Assembly (NCBI GenBank): GCA_033439765.1
Contig: JAULSN010000009.1
Coordinates: 1,364,001 to 1,428,000 of the forward strand
DNA from: Lasiosphaeria ovina
Lineage: Eukaryota; Ascomycota; Sordariomycetes; Sordariales; Lasiosphaeriaceae
DNA: 64,000 nucleotides
Direction of reading: 5' to 3'
Shown here one piece after another: positions 21,300 through 32,975 of this stretch; the stretch's first letter is position 1, and every line of letters starts with the position of its first letter. The position numbers and the translations under genes are program-made. The notes under the pieces were generated by a model, which saw nothing but the letters and a program-made list of their open reading frames with translations, made no database searches and was not told the DNA's origin.

Positions 21300-23680
21300 C
21301 AAGTTCCAAGAGCGACCGCCAACGCCAGCAGCATTCCCGTCACACGGTTGGCCTCGTCTTGTTCACTTTCATCACACCATACCAAGTTAAACGATATTCA
21401 AGAAGAGCAGCCCTACGGAATAAAAGCTGCGGCTCCACACAGCGCACCCCTTGCAACGGCACTGAGCGAGTCCGCTGACCGCTGTTTCTTCAGCCTATCA
21501 GCTTGCATTGGAAGCGAGGGCTGCGTGCTCCGCGGATGATATGCCGATCAAGTCAGTGCATATGTTGTTAGACCAACATGATTGTTTGAAGTGGTTCACT
21601 CTATGCTGTGTGATGGCACTGCTTGCTTGGAGGCGAATGGAATCGTCTGTGCTCAGCATTTCGATGTAGATAATATTGCCGGTAGCAATCTGATAGCCAC
21701 GCTCGCTGACCAGAACTTAATGCTCCATGGTGCGTTAATGCTGTACCACCCACCGTCTTGAGGGATTTTACTATGTTTGGGTGGGAGCGTTTTCCGGGAG
21801 ATATCCCTTTCCTCTCCCCCTCTCCAAACAGATTCATCACGCATGAATGCTCACTTTTCGTGCCAACGAACATGCATTTTTACGAAGCGAAGCCTCGTTA
21901 CTGATCACCTTGTGTAGGCTAATCCTTATCATAGGGGGATCAGCCTCGCGCTAACATGTAGGATATGAAGCAATAAACATCGTTGGACTAGCGATCACAC
22001 CTTCCCTCTTTCTGCAGAGTGGGCGAGCAACAAACACGACTAGTTTCGGCTAAGTATGTCAGCATCTTCCGTAGGAGTGGCACGCTTGTCTCGTCCACTT
22101 GAAGCTCTGCCGGCACACGCTTCATGATTCAGGTAATATCACTCGGCGGGGAATGACGCCAGCAGCACACCTTACCATTGTGCTGTTTAGGTGATTTGCT
22201 TTGATAGGTAGCTAGGTGGTATGTGGGTGACTAAACAAAGGTTCGTGAAGACGGATAAGTGAGGTGGGGCGGCTGGGTGTTTTGGTGTACTAATAGAGGC
22301 CCAAGTCTCGATCTTGGATCTTCTCGGAAATCCCAACATACTAGCTGCTGCCCCAGCTCAAGAACGCCCGCCTCGTGGCGGACCGCCCCATAATTTTAGA
22401 TCCAGGGCACCCGCCCGCAGCGCGGGCGGACCACGTGTCGAGCGCGAAACCAGACGCCCTGCCCTGGCTCTCGCGTTATCCACGCCTACGCGCACGGAGG
22501 CGCGGGATGGAGTCTGTCCATTGGCAGCGCGCTGCAGACGGCAAAGCTTGCCGGGGACGCGCTGGCCACGCTGGCCACGCTGGCTACCGTTGTCCCCACC
22601 GCCATCAAGACAGCCACCACCCCTGCTGCCCAGCTTAAGCGCACCGTTGTTGTCTGAGAGATGCTCCCACCTTTAGTTGGGCAAAGTTTCGCGGGCTGGG
22701 TCGGAAAGTATTTTTGCCTTTTCTTTTCTGTTCTTTTCTTTTCTTTTGAGGAAAAGCTTGGTGACGCGTGCTGCTGTCGAAGATCACAGCGTGGCCTGAT
22801 CAACGAGACCATCACGGTTCCAACTTTCGCTTCGCCGAATTCGAATTCTTCACATGGCGGTTGTTAGGGTTATTATTGTTGTGCAACGTTAAGGGTTCAA
22901 GGACTTCAAGGAGATTATTCAATTGCTTCTGAATGGACGCCGCTAATTATTACTGGGGATGTGATTCCATCATGGTCGCCATGAGCAAATGTGACTGCAA
23001 AAAGCAACGCCAGACATCTTATCGTTCCGGAGACCGGCTGACTGGATAAACTACCTCTTCTTTAATCTGGTAAGCAAGTCGCCCTTGCCTTTCAACTTGA
23101 AAAGGAGTAACATACTTTACCCATTTCACATTATATACTCGAGCCTGACGAGAAAAAGAAGGCGGGAGTAAGATATTTGGTTACTCCCGTCCTTTTTTTC
23201 TTTCTTTAGCCGTGATGGTTTTTGCAAATCGGATACGGAACTTGTGCCGCAAAGCTCTCGCTCCTTACCATTTGGACTCGCGACAAACTTCGTGGTCGGG
23301 CTTTCGCGGCCGCGAAAAACGTCGGCAAGATATATGCCGAGCCCGTGATGCTTAGGATATTCGCCGTCTCCCTTTTCGTGGCCGATCCCTGGCGGGGGGG
23401 CTTCCATTTATCTTTAGCGCTGTGAGTACCTATATGTACCTTGCCGTATAATCATAAACCGAATTGAAACGTTCTGGGCCTGTTACTAACTTGGGGTGGG
23501 AGTGGGGGTTAGGGGGGTGTTCATCCTTGGGGCGCTTGCTTGGAAACGCATCGACTTTTGATTTAAGGGAGGGCTACAAATATGAAGAGCTATTAACCCC
23601 TACACTCTCCTTATTCACGCACTTTCCATCTATCTTAATATTTGAGTAATTTAGGGAAAGGAAGTAGGTGATTAAGGGGC
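21300..23680. other. Intergenic region with one possible coding scrap
   Basis: Most of this stretch shows nothing I can support. A plus-strand segment near 22507-22650 reads WSLSIGSALQTAKLAGDALA followed by TLATLATVVPTAIKTATTPA before a TGA. Its GC-rich third positions suggest the end of an old gene, but I do not recognise it, and the frame is broken upstream. The 9-bp GCTGGCCAC tandem lies inside it. Confidence 0.3.
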
Positions 23681-23786
23681 TAAGTCTTATAAGGTGCGCG
23701 GCTACGTGGTTTCAAGGTTAGGTCCCGGTTAGTCTCAGATACTGATGACGGGGCGAGGGGATTGCCCATGTGTGTGCTTTCGGCAC

Positions 23787-23970
23787 GTTCCACTAGCGGG
23801 CACAAAACCGGGAAGCAGGAACAGGGCGTTCCGTCAGTGGAAAGTCCTGCCAGTGGAGCGGCATGGGTGGGAGAGGACGTGAGAAGCAGAAAACGGCGTT
23901 GCACTAGTGGAAGTAGAAGCAAAGCTAGGAAGCAAAGAGGAAAAAGGCGTTCCACTAGTTCTAGCGGAAG
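23787..23970. repeat. Four degenerate TTCCACTAGTGGAA palindromes
   Basis: Versions of GGCGTTCCACTAGTGGAAG occur at about 23787, 23825, 23895 and 23946, spaced 38-70 bp apart. Each is a near-perfect inverted repeat around CTAG. They sit in a purine-rich AAGC/GAAGC background. No gene is recognisable across them. Confidence 0.6.
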
Positions 23971-24199
23971 ATTCTAGCATGGAACGAGGAATATGATATA
24001 GGATGTGAGTGAGTAGCGAACTTGGACGATGCGAGCGAGACTTAAGGCGCTTGCTGCAAACCCAATTTAAACTGCGACGTAATTGAAAGCAAAGCTGGAG
24101 AAGAGACCGGAAGATACAAGCCATGTCTGTATGGTGTGGCGCTTAGGTGAACCCCCTTATATTTACAGCGCCAACGTGTTTTGGCAAGGTCGGTTACGA

Positions 24200-26220
24200 A
24201 CCCCCGCTAGCTAACGCCAGCGCGAGTGCGACCGTCTCTGGCAGAAGAAAAAGAAGTTAATTTTCCGTCCAAGTTCTACCAGTTCCTGGTAATGGGATGT
24301 TATCACGATGAAACCAGCAAGGAAGGTGTGGTGAAAACCCTTATCCTGTTCTGGCCTAAGGCCCCTTTGTCCTCTATTACCGCCATGTCGGGCTTTCCGC
24401 TCGGCAGGTGAGGTGAGGGAGAAATCTTCTGTGTCCCTTTCTTTATTTGATGAATTTTTCCGGCTCCGCATACTCCAGCTGGACTCCGACTCCTCCTCGT
24501 CAGAGGACGAGACGACACGGCGGGAGGCCCTTCCGCAGGCTGCGGGCTGGGTCGATCGATCATTAGTACGGTACATCCCACCCCCTCTCTTTCTTTTCAT
24601 CTACACCCCACGTCAATTCCTCTCACTCAGGGCCTTGGCGCTCTCCATGTGTCCTAGTGTTTCCTTTCCGACCTCGTTCTATACCACGTTCGAACTTTGC
24701 ACCAGAGGTTGAGTTGGTGGGAGTCGAACTCTCGGCACTGGTGTTGCAGCCAAAGGATTAGCGGACGGTGACGAAGAAGACGCTTCGACAATAGGTTCTA
24801 GCTGTTGCTGATGTTTGATGAATTTGTCGAATATGTCTTTTGGTACGTGTGGATCCAATGTCCACGAGGGTGGGTAAGTTGGTAACGCTTTGCCCGACGT
24901 ACGACTTTGCCGTGAAATAGTTGACACTTCGGATGCAGTGGCCAGGGGCGGAAGTTTGAGGAATTCTTCCAGAGCCTTGAGGTCTTAGCCGATAGATCCA
25001 CGAATGCGACGTGATGGTTGTGGCTTAACAAAATGTCATTGGATCCATCGTCTTACTTTGCCAAGTAAGTGGCGATCAATAAGACGGTTGAATGGGATAG
25101 GTATAACAGGTCAAGGCCTGTTAGTGGGTACTATTATTGTAGTGCGCGAAGTGAGGTACCTGAAAGTAGCTTTGATGAAAAGGGCTGCGGGCTGCCCCGA
25201 AACATCTTCATGTGGGAAGTTAGTTTGAGGTTGCATCACTATGTTGATAGAGAAAATATTTGGACTTCTGTTGGCTTGGTTAACGGGGGCTATTACGGGG
25301 CTATATTTTTAAATTCGCTTGGGCTGATACCGACGTAGAAGACCCTCGCCGCGAGGCTCCCATTGTTCCTGCTTGTCAAGATGGATAAGTATAAACGGCC
25401 CGGGGTTGCTTCACCCTGACGATGTGAGGCTATTCAAAGAAAATGTGGTTGCACATCATCTTCCCGTTTCTGGCGGGAACTTCCAGAAGCGGTAATGCGG
25501 CCCTGTTCGCGCCGCCGCCAGTTCCGGTTACTATTTGCGTACGGCCATCACGGTTTCCCAAAGTCACAGGGAGCTACGCTTTATAGGGCTGTGCTGTGCT
25601 TGACATCTCTGAGCGGGATTTCTCTCTTTAGGGCTTACTTATGTGGACTGTCTCACGCGTTTACTAGTCTTCAGGGCTTGATGTTTGGCATTCCTTTTGC
25701 CCCCTGGACCAAATATTCAGCTTCAAGAATGACGTTACGGGTTGCCTTGCGTGCGGCGGATTACAAGCGCCGTGTTGACGCTCCGGGGAGGTCATAGTTC
25801 CGGGCCAAAATGCTGGCCTAGATAGCTAGATCGACTGCCTCGATACCATGCATGCTATCTATCCTGTGATAATGCCGTGTTGTTTTACCTTTGACACAGT
25901 TGCCCTTAAGCCAGCCAACGCCCAACACTACGTTGTTTACTTCGTGATTTGACCCCCGTGTTTCAAGGCCGGGGCAGGTAAGCCGTGCGTTTTACGAGTT
26001 ATGGCACAAAGCGCGGGGTTGTCCTTGGTAATTTTAAACGGGATCTGCCCACCATGGCCATGGCCAAGCGCACGACCAGCGATGGCGACGATGTATGTCG
26101 TGGATACAAGTACATCTCTCCCACTTACCCTTCGGGAACTTGGCTCTTCTCGGCCTCCTCAACGGGGACACCTCACATTGTCATAGGTCTAACTGTGGAA
26201 GTGCCTCCTTGAGCAGACTA
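24200..26220. other. Intergenic region, decayed
   Basis: No gene is supported. Minus-strand scraps at 24679-24927 (LPTYPPSWTLDPHVPKDIFD) and 24300-24580 have natural composition and could be exons of a decayed gene. I recognise no family, and stops lie between the scraps. Confidence 0.35.
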
Positions 26221-26229
26221 AATATAACA

Positions 26230-26351
26230 TAAAAGGTAAGGTACGCTACCTTGCCAGTCAAGAAAGGGAGCTGAACGGCCCCTTTTCTTTCCTTCTTGCC
26301 TCCGGCGGCCCTCCGGGGGCGCCTGCGGCGGGCTGCTCGCTGCGCTCGAAT
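26230..26351 (+). repeat. GC-rich dispersed repeat, copy B
   Basis: This is the longest copy. It begins near GGTAAGGTACGCTACC, includes GAGCTGAACGG and continues into GCCTCCGGCGGCCCTCCGGG, then GCGCCTGCGGCGGGCTGCTC and GCTGCGCTCGAA. It is similar to copies A and C. The core can fold into strong GC hairpins. Confidence 0.75.
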
Positions 26352-26383
26352 GGCGTTCTTTTTGACAACGATAACGACTTCAT

Positions 26384-26485
26384 TCCGTCTGCACAATGGT
26401 TTTGTTACCCTCTCACAGCAGTTTTTTTGTCCCGCCCGTCTGCATAATAGTTTTGTTCCCCCCCCACAAAGGTTTTTTGTCCCGT
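26384..26485. repeat. Degenerate 50-bp tandem duplication
   Basis: CGTCTGCACAATGGTTTTGT...TTTTTTGTCCCG is repeated immediately as CGTCTGCATAATAGTTTTGT...TTTTTTGTCCCG. The first copy begins about 35 bp after the GC-rich repeat copy B. Confidence 0.7.
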
Positions 26486-26499
26486 CTATAATTGAGACA

Positions 26500-27540
26500 A
26501 AGGCTGTTGAGACAAAGGTAAGCAAGCGATTTTCATTTCTTATAAGTAGCCCCGTTCTATCTCTCATCCACTCATCCACCCATCTCTCCAAACCCATATC
26601 TATAATCATCTCCACCATTATCCCATTCACCCATCCCTCCGCCATAGCCCTCTAAGCTCACCTGTACGGTGGAAGCTCGCTCGCTGTAGGTTCTCGGCTC
26701 GCGCAATACTTCACACGACGTCATGGATTTGGAGCCCCACGTTCGCCTCGCCGTTATCATCATAGAGTTGCAGCTCATGGCTCTCGGCATAGCTCTGTTT
26801 ATATTCATAGTCAACATTGATTATATAATATTGGGCGCCTATCGCGGAATCAAAAAGGAACAGGCTGAGGCCCGAAATAACGAGACTACGAGCAGACAAC
26901 GGATTTCCCAGACATATAGATTAGAGACGGAACTCGAGAAAACGGAAATGGAGGTCACTTACTACTTACTCAGCTCACAGCCCAACGGGGCTAATTTTCG
27001 ACCTTTAGCTGCGAAGCCAGCCCCAATCTCTTCCACTAGCAGTACGTAAAGCTGACCTAGATATATATCGGCGACAACATGTTACAGTATCTATCCAGCC
27101 TTGGCAAGAAGAGCTTCGATCTAGCCATCTTCCATGCCAGTCAGCTATTGGTCCGATCATTATATCTCTCACTCTCACCAAGACTCCGAAAGCCTTCTGT
27201 CAGAAGCACGGCACCTAGGAGATTTCGGCACCTAGGATTAGAGCTATAGGATCAATCGGCGGCCACTCCAGGAGAGTTGGTCGAACCGGGTTAAGACTAG
27301 ACTAGGTTACTAAGCAGGGTTTATCAAGGTTCAGATTGAAGGTCCGCAAGGAGTAGGTAGTGGAAATACGGGGTGGTGTGGCCAATGCACACGCGCGCGC
27401 AACCTGCGGGTTGAAGATGGATTGAATATACTTAATTAACTTGGTGTTTTTAAATTGATTTGCTATGTAGCCAGCCAGTCGCGTCAGGCCCGGCCCTCTG
27501 GAGCTCTACCCCATTGTGTGGCCTTGCAAGAGGTAACAGC
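26500..27540. other. Intergenic region with ambiguous ORFs
   Basis: A plus-strand frame (26723-27049) starts with a strongly hydrophobic segment (LAVIIIELQLMALGIALFIF). The opposite strand (26899-26711) is also open and reads like a globular fragment. One is likely the shadow of the other, and I cannot tell which, if either, is real. Confidence 0.25.
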
Positions 27541-27549
27541 AAGGCGTTA

Positions 27550-28186
27550 GATGCAGGGGTGGTGACAGGACTCGGACCGGACCCTACCCATGCTCATCCG
27601 GGCCTTCGAAGAGTCGTAGTAGTCGTCAGTGGCATCGGCCGCGCGCCACAAATAGCTGCGATACGGAGGAGATCCCACTGCATGCATCTGTAGGAGATCA
27701 TAGCTAGGCATCTCCTCGTCCGCTCGGAGGAATGTCTGGCCAGTCCGGATGGCCACGCCACTTGGTCGGTGGTGTGCTAAGTTGTTCGCCCCAGCTCCCG
27801 TACGTTGGTCTCTCGTGAAGCAGGGTCTCTCGGCTATCTTGGCTTGGCAAAATATCGAGAAGCGGCTTCGAGACGCTTCTCTTTAGCCCGTGCCATTGGA
27901 CGACGATTCCCTCGTTGAATGGAGTCGGGCTGCTGCGACCCGTGTCCTGTGTCTGGCTTGCGTCTAGGCCAAAAGGCTCCAGCTCGGGGCTCTCCTGCTT
28001 AATCTTGGTGTCTTCTCCGGCAGAAATGCTGGGGGTCGGGGACATGGTTTGCAAAGTGCAGGGAGAGCTGACGGCTGAGGGGAGACGGAAACCGTCAAAG
28101 TCCTCCTCCTCCGTCTTCAGGTGGAAGCAAGCATCCGGGATGAACTGTCTGTCTATCCTACTAACCGAGGAGAGAGACTCACACAC
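27550..28186 (-). pseudogene. Unidentified coding relic
   Basis: A minus-strand frame from 28186 to 27704 encodes a Ser/Pro/Glu-rich segment (KTEEEDFDGFRLPSAVSS, IKQESPELEPFGLDA). A second frame (27756-27547) continues with FLRADEEMPSYDLLQMHA and PPYRSYLWRAADATDDYYD. A frame change near 27750 would join them. The upstream side ends against the GC-rich repeat at 28199. I recognise no domain. Confidence 0.35.
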
Positions 28187-28198
28187 AGCCTCAGATGA

Positions 28199-28266
28199 GG
28201 AACGTTCGAGCGTAGCGAGCAGCTCGCCGTAGGCCCCCGGAGGGCCGCCGGAGGCAAAAAAGAAGG
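28199..28266 (-). repeat. GC-rich dispersed repeat, copy C
   Basis: In reverse orientation this reads TTTGCCTCCGGCGGCCCTCC, GGGGGCCTACGGCGAGCTGC, TCGCTACGCTCGAACG. It matches the 3' two-thirds of copy B with a few substitutions. Confidence 0.75.
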
Positions 28267-28678
28267 AGAGGATGCATGCCGAGGAAGAAAGTCCAGAAGC
28301 AACTCGACGATCAGGACTCTGGGAATATCCCAGAGCAGGATTATATTATCGTGGCTAAGATGGAGCTTGTAGAACTATTCACGCGGATTGTGTATTTAAA
28401 TGCCTGACGCAAAAAAGCCCAATGGCCTCGTGTAGAATACAACACCACAGACCCAGCAAAGGGCACATCTAGTAGTTCCTAACACAAAACCCCAATGGTC
28501 TCGTGTACACTACCACAGACCCAAAACAGAATGCCAAAGCCCCGTCTCCCTCTTCTAACTGCATCAGGTAAGGCTTGTTGTTCCTGGAAGAACGCGCCAA
28601 ATACCTGGCAAGCAGAGACGCAACACCCCAGAAACAAAACAGGCACCCCTCGTTCTTCCTAACAGGCGCACTGAAGCA

Positions 28679-31214
28679 TCAACCGTTCCTGGCCTCTGCT
28701 TCTCTCTTCAATGCTACGTATTTAGCCGCATATTCCTCCGACAGCACATGGTCGCCCATGGACCTCATCAGTGTTGCGTTTTTGGCCAGCACCCGGCACT
28801 GCATCTCGACATCCTCGACGAGCGAGAAGTAGCCAAAGGCAATATCGAGTGCCTCGTGGGCCTTGGTCAGAAACTCGTCAGATGGCTTCTGGGCAAGAGT
28901 CGGGGCCGCGCTCGCCCCACGGAAGACTTCCGTGGGGGCTCCAGCTCTACCGTTGCGGTTTGCTTCAGTCATCTTCTTCTTCTCGCCCGCTTGACCCATC
29001 CGTGCGTCCGCGAGCAAGCTATACAGCGTGCCCGTCATGTATGCCATGTCGGTCTCGAGGCACCGCGGGAGCACCGCGACAAGCAGCTCGGCGGCGGTGG
29101 CGAACTCTGACAGCGCATTGAGGACATTAGCTATGGCGCCCATGGCTTGCCAGAGCAGTGCCACGAGCCGTGCGCGCCAGGCGAGGCTTGCCGCGCGCAT
29201 GGCAATGGTGAAACCCTTTTCGGGCCGGCCCGTGCAGTCGAACAAGTGGGCCTTGGTGAGAAGCAGGCGGATGCGCAACGCGATATCTCTATTGTCGTGG
29301 CGCAGCTCGGCAATGAGGCGGTCCGTTTTGACAAAGGCGGGCTCGTAGTCGCCGCGGCGCGTGAGAGCCTCGACGTGAAGCATGTCGATGACGAAGATCA
29401 TGTCGGGCTCGAGATCGTCGGGGCTCATCTGGAGAAGCTGAGAGAGGAGGCAGTCGGCGGCCTCGAAATTGTTGTGGTGGAGGTCGCGGCTGAGCTTGAG
29501 AATGCCGCGGTAGATATGCCAGTGCTGGTGTGACTCGACTGCGCGGAGCGAGTTGCTGTCGACGGCCTCCAGCTTTTCGAATGCCTCCTCGTACTTGCCC
29601 CGGCCGGCCAGAAGGCCCGCGACACGGCAAATAACCCTCAGCTCGTCGTCAAATACGGAACGATTAGCGTGGCAGCGCATGAAGACGTCACATGTCACGC
29701 CGGACAGGTACGTAACGCCCAGTCGGTCCCATACCGTGATGGCCATCGAGAGTTGGGCCGCCATCATGGTCTTCATGTTGCGCTGCACGACCATGTGTGA
29801 ACTGCGCACCATGTTTTCTAGAGCGACCGACACACTCTCGCCGCCCGACAACCCAAGCTTGGCCTCGCTCAGCAGTGCGGAGCTCCATAAGATCCACATG
29901 CGTGACTCCTTGGCCATGGTGCGGAGGAGAGCCAACGTCTCTTTACCACTCCCGAGCATGCTGCTATTCTCCAGATCTCTGACGAGGTCGGGGTGGGCCC
30001 GGCTAAAGTGGAAGAACCAGTTCAGCGCAAAGTTGAGGCACGTCATGTCTCTGTTCTCCCTCGCGACAGAAACCGTCTCCAACATGGTCGCCACGGCTTC
30101 TCTGTGGCAACCCAAGTCGGTCTGGACAATGGCAACGTTCATCAAGGCATACTGGTAGAAGACGCGGTTCCGGCTCTGCACGGTGTAGTCGAAATATCGG
30201 TGGAGATAGTCCAATGAGCTTGGGTATTCGCCGGATCTCCAGGCGTCTGAGAAGCTGCCACGCGTGTCAGTTGAGCATTTGCACAGCGACGAGGATTGGA
30301 GAAACATACCTGAGATAGTGCGACAGACTCGGAATGAGATGGCTGTCCTTGAGCAGGCGTGAAAACCGGTCCCTGATATCTAGCGGCATCCGGGTTCCAT
30401 ACTCTGGCTTTGTGTTAGAACAAGCAGTTCCGGGGTCCCGGGGTGCTCGTTACTCACTCTGTATCAGCTCAATCTGAAACTCCAGAAGGCACTCGATATC
30501 ATCTGTGCTGACCGAGACGGTATCGTCCTGGCCACCCAAGAGCAGCATGTCCCCGTATGCCACTACGGCAAGCGCGTCTGTGCCCGGGCCCCATTTGTAC
30601 TCGCCCGTCATGAGCACCGAGTCGAAGCTGAGCCGGCCGTGATGCGGATTTCGCCGGTTCCAGTAGCCGGCGGTGGGCTGGCGGTATTTTACAAGCGCCT
30701 TCCACAGCTCCGACGCGTGGTCAAACTTCAAGCGAGAATACTGAGAGCGTGACTTGCGCACGAAACGGCCAAAGGGAGTACGGCGTCTGAGAAGGCAGCC
30801 GGAAGGGGGATTCTCGCCGCGCTCGGCCATGCGGCGGAGCTCATCTCTGGTCTTTGCCGAAAGACGTGGAAGGCGGTCAAAGAACTCCTGGAGTGCGTGC
30901 AGAGAATCGATGCACCAGAGTTTCTCCAAGAACCTATCCCATAGGCGACGACCTGGGAGACGGTCTGCGGCGGCGAGGGGCCCTAGGACATGCTCGAACT
31001 CTCGGATGGATACGATGAGCCCGATTGTGCTGTCCGCTTTCTCCCACCGATCTGGGGGGGCTGAGAGGGAGGTGTCGATCAAGTCGCGACCAACCAAGTG
31101 AGAGATGATGAACTTAACGACTGGGACAATAGAATCATTGGGAACAGCTTCCTCGGTGTAGAGTTCAATGAGTGCCAAAAGGCCAATCTTGGCGGGTGTG
31201 AGAAATCGCGACAT
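28679..31214 (-). CDS. Anaphase-promoting complex subunit 5 (APC5)
   Basis: Subunit of the APC/C ubiquitin ligase, which drives mitotic exit in the nucleus. The model has three exons, 31214-30458, 30403-30310 and 30254-28679, giving 808 aa. Introns are 54 and 55 nt with GTGAGT/CAG and GTATGT/CAG ends, and all junctions are in phase (IQ-K-YGTRMPLDIRDRF; HYL-S-FSDAW). The N-terminus (MSRFLTPAKIGLLALIELYT) is the APC5 signature I know from ascomycetes. The middle and C-terminal parts are helical TPR-like repeats (residues about 280-800), as expected. Length is in the family range. The start was chosen because it matches the family; an in-frame ATG 45 nt further upstream exists but is less likely. 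There are no premature stops. This is a single-copy housekeeping gene inside otherwise decayed DNA, with small repeats on both flanks. Confidence 0.92.
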
Positions 31215-31379
31215 GGTTGCATTCAGTTGAAGGGCACAAATGCCTCGGGTAGTGCACAAGGGTAGCAGGGCCTCGGGATTGGACGGGCTTTCGGGAAGTT
31301 TGTAGGCCGTGTTTCGGGCTCTGTGGACGTGTTCAGGTCGAGGGCGAGGACTTTATGATGTGAGAATACCAGTAGGGTG

Positions 31380-31425
31380 GGTGCTCCGCCAGGGAGAAGG
31401 AGGGTGGGTGCTCCGCCAGAGGTGC
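31380..31425. repeat. Tandem duplication upstream of apc5
   Basis: GAGGGTGGGTGCTCCGCCAG (or AGGGTGGG...) occurs twice, about 28 bp apart, roughly 170 bp upstream of the apc5 start. It could influence the promoter, but nothing shows this. Confidence 0.7.
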
Positions 31426-31972
31426 ACGGTCGGGTTCAACGAAACGGAAGTGCAAGGTTTCCGGTTCTTCTGGAAAAGAATGAAATGACATGCAAAGCGT
31501 ATCTAAGGAAAGAGCACCGATGTCAGCGAGATTCGGGGCCAAAGGTAAGATGAAGCATGCAGCAGTCGGGTTCAGCAACCTTGTGGTGAGGTAAGGTCGC
31601 GACGTTTGTTTATGCAAAAGGCGTGGATTTCGCAAAAGGTGGGGTCGGAGGGATTTTAGGGGAGAACACGTTTTCGCACAGGGCCACTAGCTCCAACCGT
31701 TGCAGTGAGGAAGTGCAGATGGAAGAGGGAAAGGGAAAACAACAGTGGAGTGTGGTATGGTAATGACAATGAAAAGGCTTCAGATTACTTACCGACTTAT
31801 TTAAAGTGCGCACATGTGTCGGTGATTGATATCATACATTTTCCATTGCAGTGGTTTCTGTGTCGCCCGCTCGAAAACGAGCCAGCTGGCACCAGCTAGC
31901 AGGTAGCAGGGAAGAACTGGAAGGTGCTGAAAGGCGGTGGGAGGCGGCAAAATCTGGAGCACAAGAGCAAAT

Positions 31973-32007
31973 GCGGGTGCACGGCGGGTGCACGGCGGGT
32001 GCACGGA
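31973..32007. repeat. 11-bp tandem repeat
   Basis: GCGGGTGCACG is repeated three times head to tail. GTGCAC is itself palindromic. Confidence 0.85.
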
Positions 32008-32161
32008 CCACTCTGTTTTTCTTGTGTCGCTGTCGGTGTCGGGATCTGATTGCTCCAAATCTCGTCACGTGCAGCGCCCCTGGATCCGGGATCGCTGGGC
32101 ACCTCGTCCTTCCATATCGCGGACCATCTCATTTATGAACCCTTGGCGCAAGTGATATAGA

Positions 32162-32518
32162 AGATTTACCGTACGTAGTTAACGACTTCAAGGGCCTGTG
32201 ATTACTGTGGGGCCCGCAATCTGCCTCTTGAAGTGTTTGATGATGCGCGGTAAATCTCCAATACCAACAGACGCTTCCATTCTGGCACACACACAGGGTG
32301 CCACCAGACACTACCATGGGACTGCCTTTTCTTATGGTAGTGAGAAAAGGCAGTTCCATGGTAGTTCCATGGTAGTGTCTGGCGGCAGTCTGTGTGTGGA
32401 AGAGTGGAAGCGTCGGTTGGTAGGGAAGGTTTACCGCGCATCATCAAACATTTCAAGAGGTAGATTGTAGGCCCCATAGTAATCACAGGCCCTTAAAGGT
32501 CTCGACCTCGGTAAACCC
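32162..32518. mobile_element. Foldback element, about 357 bp
   Basis: The two halves are inverted copies of each other, centred near 32337. The left arm reads GGTAAA-containing sequence, ACTTCAAGGGCCTGTGATTA, AGTGTTTGATGATGCGCGGT, CAGACACTACCATGG and CTGCCTTTTCT. The right arm reads the same in reverse complement, ending AATCACAGGCCCTTAAAG. Arms are about 170 bp with roughly 80-85% identity and almost no loop. Open frames on the two strands therefore encode near-identical peptides and are not genes. Such long, loop-poor inverted repeats are typical of foldback/MITE-type DNA elements. No target-site duplication was obvious. Confidence 0.8.
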
Positions 32519-32745
32519 CCCATTTTAATCTGGCCTCCATTCTCCCGCACACAGAGTGCCAGAGACGATCCAAATTCTGCCTTTTTGGCACTTGATGAAA
32601 AGTTTTCATCGAGTGTCTAAAAGAGCAGCATTTGGGTCGTCACTGGCAATCTGCGTGTGGAAGAATGGTGGCCAGGTTGACATGGAAGATTCACCGAGGG
32701 CAAGACCTTCGTAGGCAGATTATGGTCCCCACGGTCACAGCACTT
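32505..32745. mobile_element. Second, diverged foldback element
   Basis: A more degenerate inverted repeat is centred at 32600 on CACTTGATGAAAA/GTTTTCATCGAGTG. The left side contains CCTCCATTCTCCCGCACACA; the right side contains TGCGTGTGGAAGAATGGTGG. It is related to the first element (shared TGTGTGGAAGA and GGTAAACC blocks) and overlaps its right edge. A further half-arm lies at 32765-32860 and another at 33440-33597. Confidence 0.65.
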
Positions 32746-32975
32746 TGCGCACTTCCCAAGAATTAGTGTTTGGCACTCTGTGTGCGTGGAAGAGAATGGA
32801 GGCGCAAGTTGATATGGAAGATTTACGGTACCCATCAAACACTACCCAAGAATTTTATGTAGGGGCGCTTGCTGCTGCCGGGGCTACGGCTGTGGCTGTG
32901 CCGAGGGGGTCTTTGCCCGTCCCCCCCCCCCCCCAAAGCCGTTGTCATTGCCATCGTCGGCGCTGTACATGACTA

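Noticed and set aside
29147..30158. Long plus-strand open frames opposite apc5
   Set aside because: They are antisense to a well-supported exon and have no family likeness; GC-rich codons keep the complementary frames open.
32921..32935. Poly-C run as a biological signal
   Set aside because: A single homopolymer of about 12 C is more likely slippage or a sequencing artefact; it lies outside the supported coding sequence.
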